Shown piece after piece: positions 11,333-22,160 of a stretch of DNA of 64,000 nucleotides. Position 1 is the stretch's first letter. Every line of letters starts with the position of its first letter. The notes under the pieces were generated by a model, which saw only the letters and a program-made list of their open reading frames with translations, had not been told where the DNA came from and ran no database searches. The position numbers and the translations under genes were made by a program. This DNA comes from Craterostigma plantagineum (Eukaryota; Streptophyta; Magnoliopsida; Lamiales; Linderniaceae). Where the stretch lies: NCBI GenBank assembly GCA_027422505.1, contig JAPQWV010001055.1, positions 1-64,000 of the forward strand. Reading direction: 5' to 3'.

Positions 11333-12912
11333 ACTTTAGGCGTTCCCAAGTGAGGACTACTCAAGTTACGGAGCCAGTCCGCAAGGTTTGGACCCTCCAA
11401 ACAATTTGGCATGATCAGAAAATTGAATGGTGACGTCATTTTGTATACAAAACAAGAAAGCAACAATCTGCAGAAAATAAAGCATTGCATGAGTCAACGT
11501 ATTATTCTACAAGCACAAATAAGGACTTGTACAATTTGGCTGACTCCCACTATTTTTTCTCAAAATCTCACTCTCGATAGAGTTTTGGAAACCTCGTTGA
11601 TGGTTCATAGTGGAGTTGATTTCCCTGCTCCGCAGAAATGAGCCTTAACCTACCAGTTTGTCGCCCCATTACTCGGATGGCGCCGTGTCCCACACAAACC
11701 CATAGATAACCCCGTGTCCCACAAGAGTCCATCTCATGACTGTTTCAACAACTTTGTCTCCCATCAGGAACCCTCACCCTACAGGAATAATTGGGAAATA
11801 ACCGTCTAAGTGTGACCTATCAATTGCCTGGCTCAATCCTAACATTTAGAAATTCCCGCCCGTAGGATAACTCTTTATAAGGCGTGAATATGTTTCGGAG
11901 AGCGGCGTTTAGACAGTCACCCGAAATTTCCACGTCGAGAGTGAATGTTTGACGCCGATAAATCTGAACAAACCACATATACACTCAAGTCGTTTCAATA
12001 ATGAGCTTGAATTTATTGTCTTAACGCACTCGGACCAACTACGACAAGAGCGAGATGATTGGCGCCGATAACTCGAAACAAACCGCACACGACACTCAAG
12101 CTGCAATGTTTTCGAGCTTGATAGACAGGAACCCCGTCCCTTTACCCACTTAGTATTTAGTTCAACCGCGAGAATATGTCTCACACACATAAACACTTAA
12201 ACACGCACGTAACGTCAAGCGAACATGCAAGTATTCACGGTAAACCTAGTTTGCATATAAGACCGTCTGCATGGACTATTTCTACTCTACTACATTTCTT
12301 TTTATAAAATTACATCTCTTCTCTTCGGCTTCACACTACGTTCTCGAATGACCTCCAAGTCTTCGAACGGCCTTCTCGTGGACCCGTGTCGAATTGGTAC
12401 GGCCATCGTACTTAAAATAATTTTTTCCTAAAAATTAATCGAAGTACAAAACGGGGGAATCAGCTGTTCCAGACAACCCTTATTTTAACGAATAAAATAC
12501 AAATGGGGGGGGAGGGGGGGGGGGGGGGGGGGACCTTGTAACCCTTAACGTATCACCCGAAAATAGTGCCTAAGTCCACGCCGACGTCTTAATACGTGTC
12601 ATACATACATTTATACAACATAAACACGTTCACGACAACAAAAACGCTCAAAGAACCGAAACGAAATTTGGGCTAGTCCTAAACTTACGGGCCCAGTGTC
12701 AAGTTACGACCCGTGAGGAGACTCCCACTAGGGTTTTCTCTCCACGTTGCTATGCGACGTCGGACCGCTCGCAACTAGGCGACCTCCGACCAAGCGAGCG
12801 CTCGGTTTACAAGCTCGAACTAAGTATAACTCATGCTATGACGCTTGAGCGACTTAGTGCTTGCATAACCGAGTTTGTTTCGGACTAGTTTATGTCGTTT
12901 CTTAAAACCGGA
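11333..12912 (-). other. Copia-A untranslated leader, with a long G run
   Basis: About 1.6 kb lies between the primer site and gag with no supported coding region. A run of 8 G, one A and 19 G occupies 12505-12532 on the + strand. Otherwise I see only low-similarity leader sequence. Confidence 0.5.
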
Positions 12913-12928
12913 CCTGGCTCTGATACCA
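12913..12928 (-). other. Primer binding site for initiator Met tRNA
   Basis: The minus strand reads TGGTATCAGAGCCAGG, the standard Copia primer site complementary to the 3' end of initiator-Met tRNA, immediately after the 5' LTR end. Confidence 0.9.
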
Positions 12929-12929
12929 C

Positions 12930-15179
12930 CGTTGGGAACCCCGGGTGAACCGAGGCCTTACCCCGGACTCAGCGGAATTTAGAAATTTTTTCTCGGGTTC
13001 CCCATACGGTTTCCCTAGGATACCGGTTAAAAAAAAAAAACATCACGTATGACACGTATAAAGGAATAGAGCTTACCATTGTCGCGAAGATCCTTAGCTC
13101 CTGTCGCTCACGAACTGTGTCGAAGAGAGTCATGTCGACCCCTGACGTGCCGCAGACCAACACCTCCCAATGATGGCTAGAGAAAGTGTGGAATGTTTAA
13201 GAGATGTGTGCGTGTGCGTGTGTGTGTGTGTGATTTACTACAAACTCACTTACACTTGGGTTTTTCTCAAAGATCAAACCCAAATGCTCTCAGCACTCTC
13301 TAAAACTCTTCGTTTAGTGTGAGAAAGCGTAAGAACTTGCTATGGACGAAATTAGCTCAAGCCTAATGATAAAAAATCCATTTTCAACTTTTGAAAATGA
13401 TTTAATCTTAATTAAATTAGATCATGTCCTACATGACTCATTCTTGTTTGATTCCTTTGAATTAAATCATCTAATAACTAGATATTGTCCCACAAATCAT
13501 AGCAAAAGAACAACAAACGAAATTGGGCTAGGTTTGGCCAAGAAAATGACATTTTGATGCGCATTCACAGCCTCGGCCCGCCCTGTCACGGCCGTGAATC
13601 ATCATTGGCCAACTTCTGCCGCTCGTCACGGCCTGAGTCACGACCTTGACCGTCTTCTGGAGGCCTTCACGGCCTGGGCATGAAGTGTCACGGCCTTGAC
13701 ACTGTCGGGCAGCTGGCGCGCCCACTGCCAGTCGTCACGGCCACGTGCAAGACGTTCACGGCCATAACGCTTTCGACAACATTGCGACAGTTTCGTATTT
13801 CTCTCAGATCGAGGGATAGACGATGTCCGATTGCCCTGAAATTTTAACCATAGATAAGAGACTCACCAATCTTGATTCTAAGCAAAGGGATTCTCAATCC
13901 GAGGTCTGGATTTGGGAGATACGAATTTTTTAGCTACTGCTACTTTGCAGGCAGGCTTCAAGACCGTGACGAGCCTTGCTCGTCGTTGTGAACCCTATTT
14001 ACGCCTCATTCTTCATCACTTCATTCCGTGAATTTACGTCCATATAAATGCAGTTTCTAAAACTTGTATTCAATGTTTTTATTAACACAATTAAATCAAT
14101 TTACATCTCATGTTAGTTAGGCATTATCATAGTGATCATTTTTAAGCCCGACTCTCTTGGTTAGTTTCAACCCAGCAAGGGAGGAACCAAGAATTTGGTA
14201 AGCGCCTAGCCAATACCGCCGGTACCGAATAGATCCGTGTTGAGTACGATCTTCGATCTACGAACCGACTATAGATTATCGCCGTACGTATAGACCCTTC
14301 ACAAATGCCATGATCGGCGAGAGTCATGGTTACGTGAAACTCACTAGACTCGACTCCATGACTAATTCGTGACTAGAAAAATTACTAAACTGCCCCTGCA
14401 TCCCCCGTAAGTCAGTTTATAGCTTCGCCCGAGGACTTTGTAATTTCCCGTCCCCAATATGCATAGGATATTTATCTCGGTTACTATCGAGACAGTGAAT
14501 CCCTTACGATAGCCCAAGCACGGTAGTTACCATTTTTTGTCAAGACCGCATGTCGCCGCTGACCCATGTTCATCCCCGAACAAAGGCCTAGCAAACTAGT
14601 GAGACGTCAAGACCCCAAAGTCAACTTCGTCAAAGACCCTTCGATCTAAGGTCCACACACAGTCTATAGTCATTCGATCGATCATTTGACGCTCAGAGTA
14701 ACATAAGGTCATGTGAGCGTCGATTGCGAGTCGTGTCCATGTACAAGTTAATCCCCTATTTCAACTTATACCAATGTTACGACCTCCCACTTCTCAAGCG
14801 AATGGTTGACACAACCATATTAGAGTCGTCAACAAAGAAGTCATGATCGACACTCAGTCACCCTACTGAGGTCTAAGACTTATGGACTAATTTAATATCT
14901 GAGTATAATAGCTCACCGTGCCCCTCTCTCATCCCATGAGAATTCGTTGGCTAAACTCACGATATATGGGATTTATTTAGTTTCTGTTCCATCGGATGCC
15001 TAGCAAGACTTGATAGATAAATAAATAAGCCTCTTAAAGAGTAAATAATAAACTATAAACTCCAGTAATACGTATAAGAATACAATTATCCAAATACATA
15101 GCGAATAACATATCGATTATTAAATACATGCCCTATTCATTACATACTCGAATGGCATTCCGAGGGCACATCCCCAACA
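12930..15179 (-). repeat. Copia-A 5' LTR
   Basis: The LTR of about 2.25 kb starts TGTTGGGGATGTGCC (minus strand, from 15179) and ends GGTTCCCAACG beside the primer site. The terminal inverted repeat TGTTGGG/CCCAAC(A) has one changed base. Its first 436 bp match the truncated 3' LTR at 4850-5285. It carries a GT-rich run near 13203-13232 and the GTCACGGCC repeat field described separately. Confidence 0.8.
13586..13765. repeat. Dispersed TCACGGCC motif cluster in LTR
   Basis: Six exact TCACGGCC copies and one variant (TCACGACC) occur in 180 bp within the Copia-A LTR, for example at 13586-13593 and 13626-13633. Spacing is irregular, so this is not a simple tandem array. Confidence 0.75.
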
Positions 15180-15727
15180 CAAGACCACTATCAACAAGGG
15201 CAATTACAAAATAAGATTTTCACTACCCGAACCCGACCCGTCCTACGACGGGTACTCGCTTGTCGGTACATATCTACCCGGCGTCGCGTATTCGATTTTT
15301 CAATTGGAAATATGACTAAAAATATTATAATTCAATATACATATCAAAATATTATTGTTATATATTAGATATTAATATTTTGATATTTTGTTTCAATAAA
15401 TACACCATATACATATTTTTATATGTTTATTTATAAATTTGAGAATATTTTTTAAATTTTATAATGATTTATGCAATGATATAAAATATCACTTGTTAAC
15501 TATACAACTAAATAAGAAATTAGTCGAAATACTATTTAAAACTTTAACACCACTCCAGTTAGATATTGATAGCTAAATATGTTTATATATTTTTAACGTT
15601 TACGTACAAAAACTAACTTTTTAAAAGTAATATATCAGTACCCAAATCACTCGATCAGTAGTGAATTAGATACCCTACCCGATTAATAATTATCGAGTAT
15701 CGGGTAATCTGATACCCGAAAAAGGGA
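15180..15727. other. AT-rich intergenic sequence
   Basis: No gene is seen. ACCCGAACCCG-type repeats occur at about 15220-15300 and again near 15660-15720 and 16260-16300, around the foldback element. Such repeats resemble hAT subterminal repeats, but no ends or duplication could be defined. Confidence 0.4.
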
Positions 15728-16246
15728 GAACGACATTTTTAGTCCTCGATGTTTGGGGCATGCGCATTTTGGTCCCCATGTTCCGAGGTGACACTTTCAG
15801 TCCCCAATATTATCAATTTTGGACGGTTTTGGTTCATCAATTATTGAATTGCTAATTTAGACGAAATTTGACACGTGAACAGCCATGATCTCCTTCTACT
15901 CGACGTAAAACCTCATAACACATCTTTTTCTTCGACTTAGACGCACATGAATATCATTTTACACACATTTAGGAAATGATCGACAACCTTGAAAATGAGT
16001 TAAATGTGATATGTAATGTTGCTCACATGCATTTAAGTCGAAGAAAAGATGTGCTATGAAGTTTCGCGTCGAGTAAAAGGAGATCATAGGCTCTCACGTG
16101 TTAAATTTCATTTATATTGGCGATTAAAATAATCGAGAGACCAAAACCGTTCAAAATCTGTAACATTGGGAACTGAAACTGTCACCTGAAAACATGAGGA
16201 CTAGAAACGCCCATGCCCCAAACATCGGGACTAAAAAATGTCGTTC
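15728..16246. mobile_element. Foldback element with arms of about 210 bp
   Basis: The left arm (15728 to about 15940) and right arm (about 16030-16246) are imperfect inverted repeats starting GAACGACATTTTT and separated by about 90 bp. A possible 9-bp duplication (CCGAAAAAG at 15716-15724, CCGAAAGAT at 16251-16259, two mismatches) would fit a Mutator-like origin. No ORF is present. Confidence 0.75.
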
Positions 16247-16597
16247 GCCTCCGAAAGATAACCCGAACTACCCGAACCCGAAACCTGAACGCCCACCCTA
16301 CATCGAGTTTGGACAAGATAGATTTTATTTCATAGGATCCTTACACTTCATACATATCGAAGAACCGAATCTCATGTACAGTCACTATAAATTAATACTC
16401 TAAAATTAATGGTCTCTAAATAATAAAATATTTTGCTCCCAACTTGGGTCTTCGTAAAATCATCGAACTCGACAAGATAACAAGACAATAATTTTTTAAA
16501 AATCCTTTATAAATATTATATCCCATTAAAACTCCAAATTATATTCATAAAGTATCACAATATAATATTATGTCATTTGCTAAAAAAAATTAATAAA

Positions 16598-16935
16598 TCA
16601 TTGACTAAATGAAAATATATAGCGGGGAGTAATCCAATTGGACTAGTCATTATCCATTATTGTACAACAGAAATAACAAATTAGCTCTACTTACTATTAT
16701 TCGTATTCGGGAAGTAGAAAATTATTCGGTAAAAATTTTCCGACTAATAATCAATAGTGGGGGATAAGTCGAAAAGGGTATGATTTTTTTTCAAGTGTTT
16801 ATTGCTATAGATTCATCTCTCTTGAGTCCAAGTGTTATTGGTACACAATGTATATCATAGCATAGCTATACGCATTCGTTTTAAGGTTTCTAATAATGTC
16901 CCAACTTGGAATATGTCCGCATGGCATGTTGTATC
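16598..16935 (+). repeat. Duplicated segment, copy 1 part a
   Basis: The block (starting CATTGACTAAATGAAAATATATAGCGGGG, then the ATTATTGTACAACAGAAA region) matches 23765-24185. Copy 1 continues at 18688-18813 and 22046-22160, interrupted by later insertions. No gene is seen. Confidence 0.75.
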
Positions 16936-17104
16936 TCATTGTATTATGCAAATGTATGTGCCCCTAAAAATACGGTCACTTGTCCCATAATAATTAATAA
17001 TAAATTAAAAACCATGAAAAACTACCAACTATCATGATGCCCACTATAAATGGTTATATATTAATATAAAATAATTATAAATAGTTGGGTAATAAACTAG
17101 TATG

Positions 17105-18679
17105 CGATGGTGATGAATCGCGCGGTGAGCGAGTCCGCCGGCAGGATACACCACCGCATGCGACGGCTGGGGCAAGGGCTTAGGTCTACGACTACTTGCG
17201 TCGGGTGGTATTGGGATACGTCTAGGCAGTGTTCAGGCACATGAGGTGGAGGACGTGCAGGATCCATTGGTTGTCTTTGACCAGCAGCTGCCATCGAGAG
17301 GTGGGGGTGCGAAGGGGGCAGACGCGGGAGGCGGGCCTGAGCAGACGAAACTTGCTCCCGTAGGTCTCATCTGTCCTCATGGGTGAACAATCCGGGCTCT
17401 TCCACTTAAACATTTTCAGCTTTCTTACACACCACCGACTTTGGTCGACGGAGAAGCTGAAGTTTGTCCTTCGTGGGAGATTGCTAAGCAAGGCTTTGCC
17501 TCGTTGGGGAGCACACCTTGGTGGGATATTTTTTGGAAAGATGCCTTTTTTCCGGTTTGTCGACGTTTCTTCAGGAAGACTGGGAGGGGGTGTTGAAGTT
17601 TGTTCGACGATCAACGGTTTTTTGAAGTTTCATTTTGGCTCTGCGGAGGCTATGAACACGGCATTGAAGGGGGCCTTGGCTTATGCAGGGGCAGCCCCCT
17701 CTTTTGAAATGTGGAAACCCGGGATGTCTTTTGAGAAACAAGAGCACACAGAGGTTCCTCTATGGGTTCGGTTGTGGAATGTGCCGGGGGAATTTGGACA
17801 CGAGCAAGATTAGGAGTTGTTGCAAGCGCAGTAGGGAGAAGCCTTTTGCAGATGCGATCACTAATCGTATTGAGCGCATTGACTATGCCCATGTGTGTCT
17901 TAAAAACCTGAAGGAGGACTTTGTCGAGCGGTTTAATATTCGACTTCCCCTTGAAGGGGGTGTTCGTCAAGGGCTGTTTCTGTTCGGGTTGAATATGAAT
18001 GTAGACCCTATATATGTGGGGAGTTGTAAGTCGTACACACACCGAAGGCGTCCTGCCCCCGGCTTGCGCCAACTTCTACTTCTTGACTACACCTGAGTAT
18101 CGGCGTACTGATGGGGACGGTTCCTAGGCAGGAGAAAAGGGTGACCAAACAACGACCGGGAGAATGGAGAAAGTTGAGTCCACGAGCGAAACCTGGGTGG
18201 TGGAGGAAGCGATAAAATCGGGGTTACTCCGGGTGCTGTGGTGAGAGGCCGGAAGACTGGAATGGTGAAGATCGGGGCCGTGGAGACACGAAGAGGTGAG
18301 TTTTGATAGGGAGGGAACGGAGACGAGAGGTGACGATAAGGCGAGGGATGATCGCAACCCCTTCGACGTGCTTGTGACCTTCTTGAGGATCCACCCTCTG
18401 TTTCAATGCGCCCTGATGACGTAGCCCATTTGAGGGGTAACCATGATTGCGACAGGGTTTGTAGGTGCGTGATCTCAGCAAAAGAGACCACGGATGGACG
18501 GACGACAGAGATTTTGAGTTTGTTTGCTTTGTTGTGTGTGTATCGTGAGGGTCTTCGTGAGTGTTGATCCTTGTCGGTTGTGGTTGAGTGTTCACTAGTA
18601 GCATGTTATTGGGTCTGGTGTGTATACACATGCGTTTTACGTTGACGCTTTATTTATGGGACAGTTAAAACCAAAAAAA
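17105..18679 (+). mobile_element. Degenerate LINE-derived retroposon
   Basis: A LINE ORF1 fragment is followed by a 3' end with an A-rich tail (ACCAAAAAAAA). The flanking duplication AACTAGTATG (17095-17104) reappears directly after the tail as ACTAGTATG (18680-18688), the variable-length type produced by LINE retrotransposition. A second copy of the last roughly 35 bp, tail and duplication included, follows (to about 18727). ORF2 (endonuclease/RT) is absent, so this is an internally deleted or 3'-patched copy. Confidence 0.75.
17379..17960 (+). pseudogene. LINE ORF1 remnant (DUF4283-type domain)
   Basis: Plant L1-type ORF1 proteins begin with a DUF4283 domain. Here 17379-17813 reads FGSAEAMNTALKGALA and KPGMSFEKQEHTEVPLWVRL, blocks characteristic of that domain. 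After a frame change the following frame gives FADAITNRIERIDYAHVC (about 17845-17895), the usual continuation. The zinc knuckle and ORF2 are not found. It is broken by at least two frameshifts. Minus-strand ORFs over it are shadows. Confidence 0.75.
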
Positions 18680-18687
18680 ACTAGTAT

Positions 18688-18815
18688 GTAATACACAGTT
18701 AAAACCAAAAAAAAAACCTAGTATGTAATAAGGGAATGCCAATCAAACTTGTTGAATGATCAGTCTTCATAAAATCTTGCAAGAAGACACGTAAATTCAA
18801 CTTTCTTCATTATCA
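18688..18815 (+). repeat. Duplicated segment, copy 1 part b
   Basis: The block TATGTAATAAGGGAATG through CTTTCTTCATTATCA matches 24181-24275 and lies between the LINE and the hAT element. It is used to define the insertion points of both. Confidence 0.75.
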
Positions 18816-20313
18816 AGGTTATTAAAGGCGAAAGGCGCACAAAGGCGATACGTCACTGCCTTGCCTCAGAGGCGAGGCGCAAATAAAGCGGTTGCCTCAC
18901 AAACCGAGGCGACCTATAGTATTTGAATATTATATATTATATATATATATCTGTATATAGATCTTGCACTCTTATCATAATATCTGATAAACTACTTAAT
19001 ACATATTTTAACATAACAATCTAAATAAAATACCAACAAATTCAATCCCACGGAAAAAGTATCATATGGACAAAACAATACAAGTAAGAAGCTTATAAGA
19101 CAAAAGAATAGAAGTCATAGCTTCCTAGACAAACAATGAACTTCCCAAACAAAACAATACAAGTCAGAAGCTTCCAAAACAAAAGAATAGACGTCACAGC
19201 TTCCTAAAAAAACTAAAACTTAAAGTATCAATATATCATCATCAATTTGCTCGTTAATGTAATCATCGTCATTTCCACCACATTATATCATCGGGGTTGA
19301 TCGCATGCTCTTCTTCATCTTCGGAGTCAACAAGTTAGTTTCTTCATCATCTTCATCAATAAGGCGGTGTGAACAGAATTCGAAGACGAGGCAGCATGTT
19401 TGTTCGCATTTGACGATGCCTTTCTTGCAGCATTCGACGATTTCTAAACTCATACATGGGCCTCTTCAACTCCAGTATGTCGTCCAACATCTCCCCATGT
19501 TAAATCATGGTCCTCAAAACAAGTTTTCCCTCTTCGTCGACGTGTCCAACTAACCATTGATTACACTCTCTATTTCCTTCAAGATAATAGGATCAATGGT
19601 GTCTCTTGCTTCATATCTCCGCCTCAATGCTCTAGTAGACTTGACATAAACCAAGTCATTAAGACGTTGCTGACTAAACCTGTTTCTCTTTTTAGTATGA
19701 ATTTGTCCAAAATTTCATCAATAAAAATAAGTTAATTGCAATATCATGTCATTAAGTATTCATTCCTTTCTCAGAAAAAAAGCACAGTTAAAAAAAGAAG
19801 AAAAAACAACTCCAATGTTCAAAGACACTCCAATTTCTTTCACAACCTGAAGAACTACATGTGAGGCTAAGCACCTTAATAGCAAATACTTGTAAGTTCT
19901 TCGTTGAAGATCCATAAGAGAGCCACCAATCAGCTATAAGAAAAACATAAGAGTAATTTTATCTCTATACACAATAAATTATACCTGGTGATTTTTGACT
20001 CCTATGTCTTATAGCCATACTCATTCAATATTCCTCTGCTTTTCGGTACAAAGAAGTTCATCACAGATTTTATTGATCATCTCAGTGCTTGGAACTAACC
20101 TTTCAATGCACTTGTACAAACCGTTTTCAAATTTCCTTATTTCCTGAAAGAGATGGGTTAGAGTAGAAGAACTCTGGATTCAAATAGTTTCCAGCTGCAT
20201 GTAATGGTCCATGGAGTTGATGATCCCATCATTTATCAATCCAAGACATCATCATACTTTCGCTCGTCATTGTCAAAAGAAGCGGCAATTGCTTCTTTAG
20301 CCTTGTCCATGGC

Positions 20314-20357
<44 letters not shown>

Positions 20358-22045
20358 ATCGCCAGCCTTTTTTTTCTATCAACTAATCGAAGAACATTTC
20401 TTAACGGCCCAGCCACTTTGAGACATATAAGTATATGATTCCAGAATGATGGCCTCAATATAACTTGCATCGCATTCTTACCATGCTTTTCTTTGCATAT
20501 TTACTATCCATCGATTCGGATGAAGTAAACATCTTTCTTAGGTTATTCTTTTGCTTATGAAAGTGATGTAGTCAGGAAAGCTGTTGCAAAGCGAGTCTTC
20601 TCGGGTCTAACCATATCAACTTTTTTTGTGAAACGTCTCATGAGATTCAAAACATGTGTCCGATTGAAATGTAGCCATTTATCATAACTGCTTGTGCATG
20701 CGTTTTCTTCAAAGTCGGCTTTTTGAAAATATCATCGAGCATCAAATCTAGACAATGAGCGGCGCATGGAGACCAATATAGATTGGATATTTTGCCATCA
20801 ACCAATGAACCTGATTAACAAATCATATAAGTTAATGAGAAATGAAAGCTTTAAAACCATGAGAAAAATCTCACCGGCTAGTTTCATCGCACTCGCATTA
20901 TCCGTCACTACTATTGGACAACATTTTGTACCCCGACGCGTTCTACATAAGTTACTTAGTAACTCGCAGAGTTTCTCACTGGTTTGAGAAAATCTGAAGC
21001 GTCAATAGATTCTAAAAATTCACTTCCTTTTTCGGACTATTCACCAAAAAATTGATCAATGCTCTGCCTTTCTTGTCATGCCACCATCTGCCATTATCAT
21101 GCAACCATAAAGAGCTCTCTCTTCTTCATGACCCTTCAGAAGTGATTTTGTGTTTTCCAACTCATTCAAATAAGTAACTCTAACCTCGTGATATGTAGGT
21201 TCCGGCATAGGACCGAACCTGTATAGCTGCATAGATGCAATGAATGCTTTAAAACTACCATAGGTCACCGCATTGAAGGGATTTTGCATCGTACATCCAC
21301 CTCGAAAATTCTGCATTGTAAGTTCTCTCGTTCTCATTGACTCTTTAATTGGTTCATTTTCCGCTGTTTTTTTTTTTCTTCCTTGCACAATCTCGTCGGT
21401 ATCTTTCATTAAAAATGCACTTATAGGAGCTTGTTTTGGACCTTTTGCTCGTCGCTCTCGATCCAATGACAACGCCTGATTTTTGTATAGCTCTTTCTGG
21501 TGGTGGTTCATCTTCCCAGCCCATTATGAATTCTTCATCAAAACCATCATCAAATGATATGATGATGCTTCAGTCATTTGTTGTGTTTTTCTTTTTTCCA
21601 TAAATAGTCGAACCTCGTCTCAAACAAGTTCGGATATTTCGGACATTTTTTACATTGCGATCAGACCCCAAGAGATGATGCTTGAATCTAAAATTCCACC
21701 TTTAACCACCTTGTGGCAGAAATAACATTTCACATTGCCGCGGTTGTTGGGATCAACTAAATTCCCATAGCTCCATGCTATATCTTTCTTACGTTTTTCT
21801 CGGTAGTTGACATCAAAAGTATTTGAAAAGCACTTACAGCAAAATGACTTGGGGAAGAAGACAGTGAGAAAGACAACAATGAAGAACTGTGCCCACTTTA
21901 TTATTTTTTTCCAAAGATACCCACTTTATTAGGTAGGAGAGAGGAACCTAGGGCTTTTAAGTGGGCTATACTATTTTTAAGTGGGCTTGGTGGACTTTTA
22001 TAATAAAATAATATGTATTGGACGGCTGGAGACATCTTCTTGGAC
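18816..22045 (-). mobile_element. hAT transposon with decayed transposase
   Basis: The 3,230-bp insertion is flanked by a perfect 8-bp duplication CATTATCA (18808-18815, 22046-22053). The uninterrupted copy of the duplicated segment near 24268 has this octamer once. The left end starts AGGTTATTAAAGGCG; the right end (TCTTCTTGGAC) is not a convincing inverted repeat of it, so one terminus may be altered. The internal ORF remnant is hAT transposase. A (TA)n microsatellite lies at 20318-20354. Confidence 0.8.
19230..21830 (-). pseudogene. hAT transposase pseudogene
   Basis: In minus-strand order: a BED-type zinc finger (CYFCHKVVKGGI, then after a frame change FKHHLLGSD, about 21760-21640); a middle part at 21511-21056 with PEPTYHEVRVTYLNELE and ERALYGCMIMADGG, typical of the DUF659 region; then weaker similarity to about 20500; and a C-terminal part around 19690-19420 (QQRLNDLVYVKSTRALRRRYEARDTIDP) followed by an acidic tail. 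Stops and frameshifts are spread throughout. It cannot encode an active transposase, and exon boundaries were not resolved. Confidence 0.75.
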
Positions 22046-22160
22046 CATTATCATAATAAACGACTCAATCTTTTGATCGATACACACGGCACGAACATGT
22101 CTTGTATGTGTGGATATGGTCAAATGTCGGTTTTTGTAGGTTGACATTATTCCTTACCCA
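22046..22160 (+). repeat. Duplicated segment, copy 1 part c
   Basis: AATAAACGACTCAATC to TTGACATTATTCCTTACCCA matches 24268-24375. Similarity stops abruptly at CCTTACCCA, where an LTR element fragment begins. Confidence 0.75.

Larger units (their letters stand above)
4850..15179 (-). mobile_element. Copia-A: degenerate Ty1/Copia element
   Basis: In minus-strand order the element shows a 5' LTR (15179-12930), an initiator-Met primer site (12928-12913), gag, protease, integrase, reverse transcriptase, RNase H, a polypurine tract (about 5299-5286) and a truncated 3' LTR (5285-4850). This Copia order (integrase before RT) is clear. A solo LTR sits inside the integrase at 7210-9502. All ORFs are broken by stops and frameshifts. 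The left end is lost at the junction with SIRE-A, so no target duplication can be read; the right flank starts CAAGA. Confidence 0.9.

Noticed and set aside
17650..18631. Long minus-strand ORFs over the LINE
   Set aside because: The + strand holds recognisable ORF1 blocks; the minus frames have no similarity and are Pro/Ser-rich by composition.
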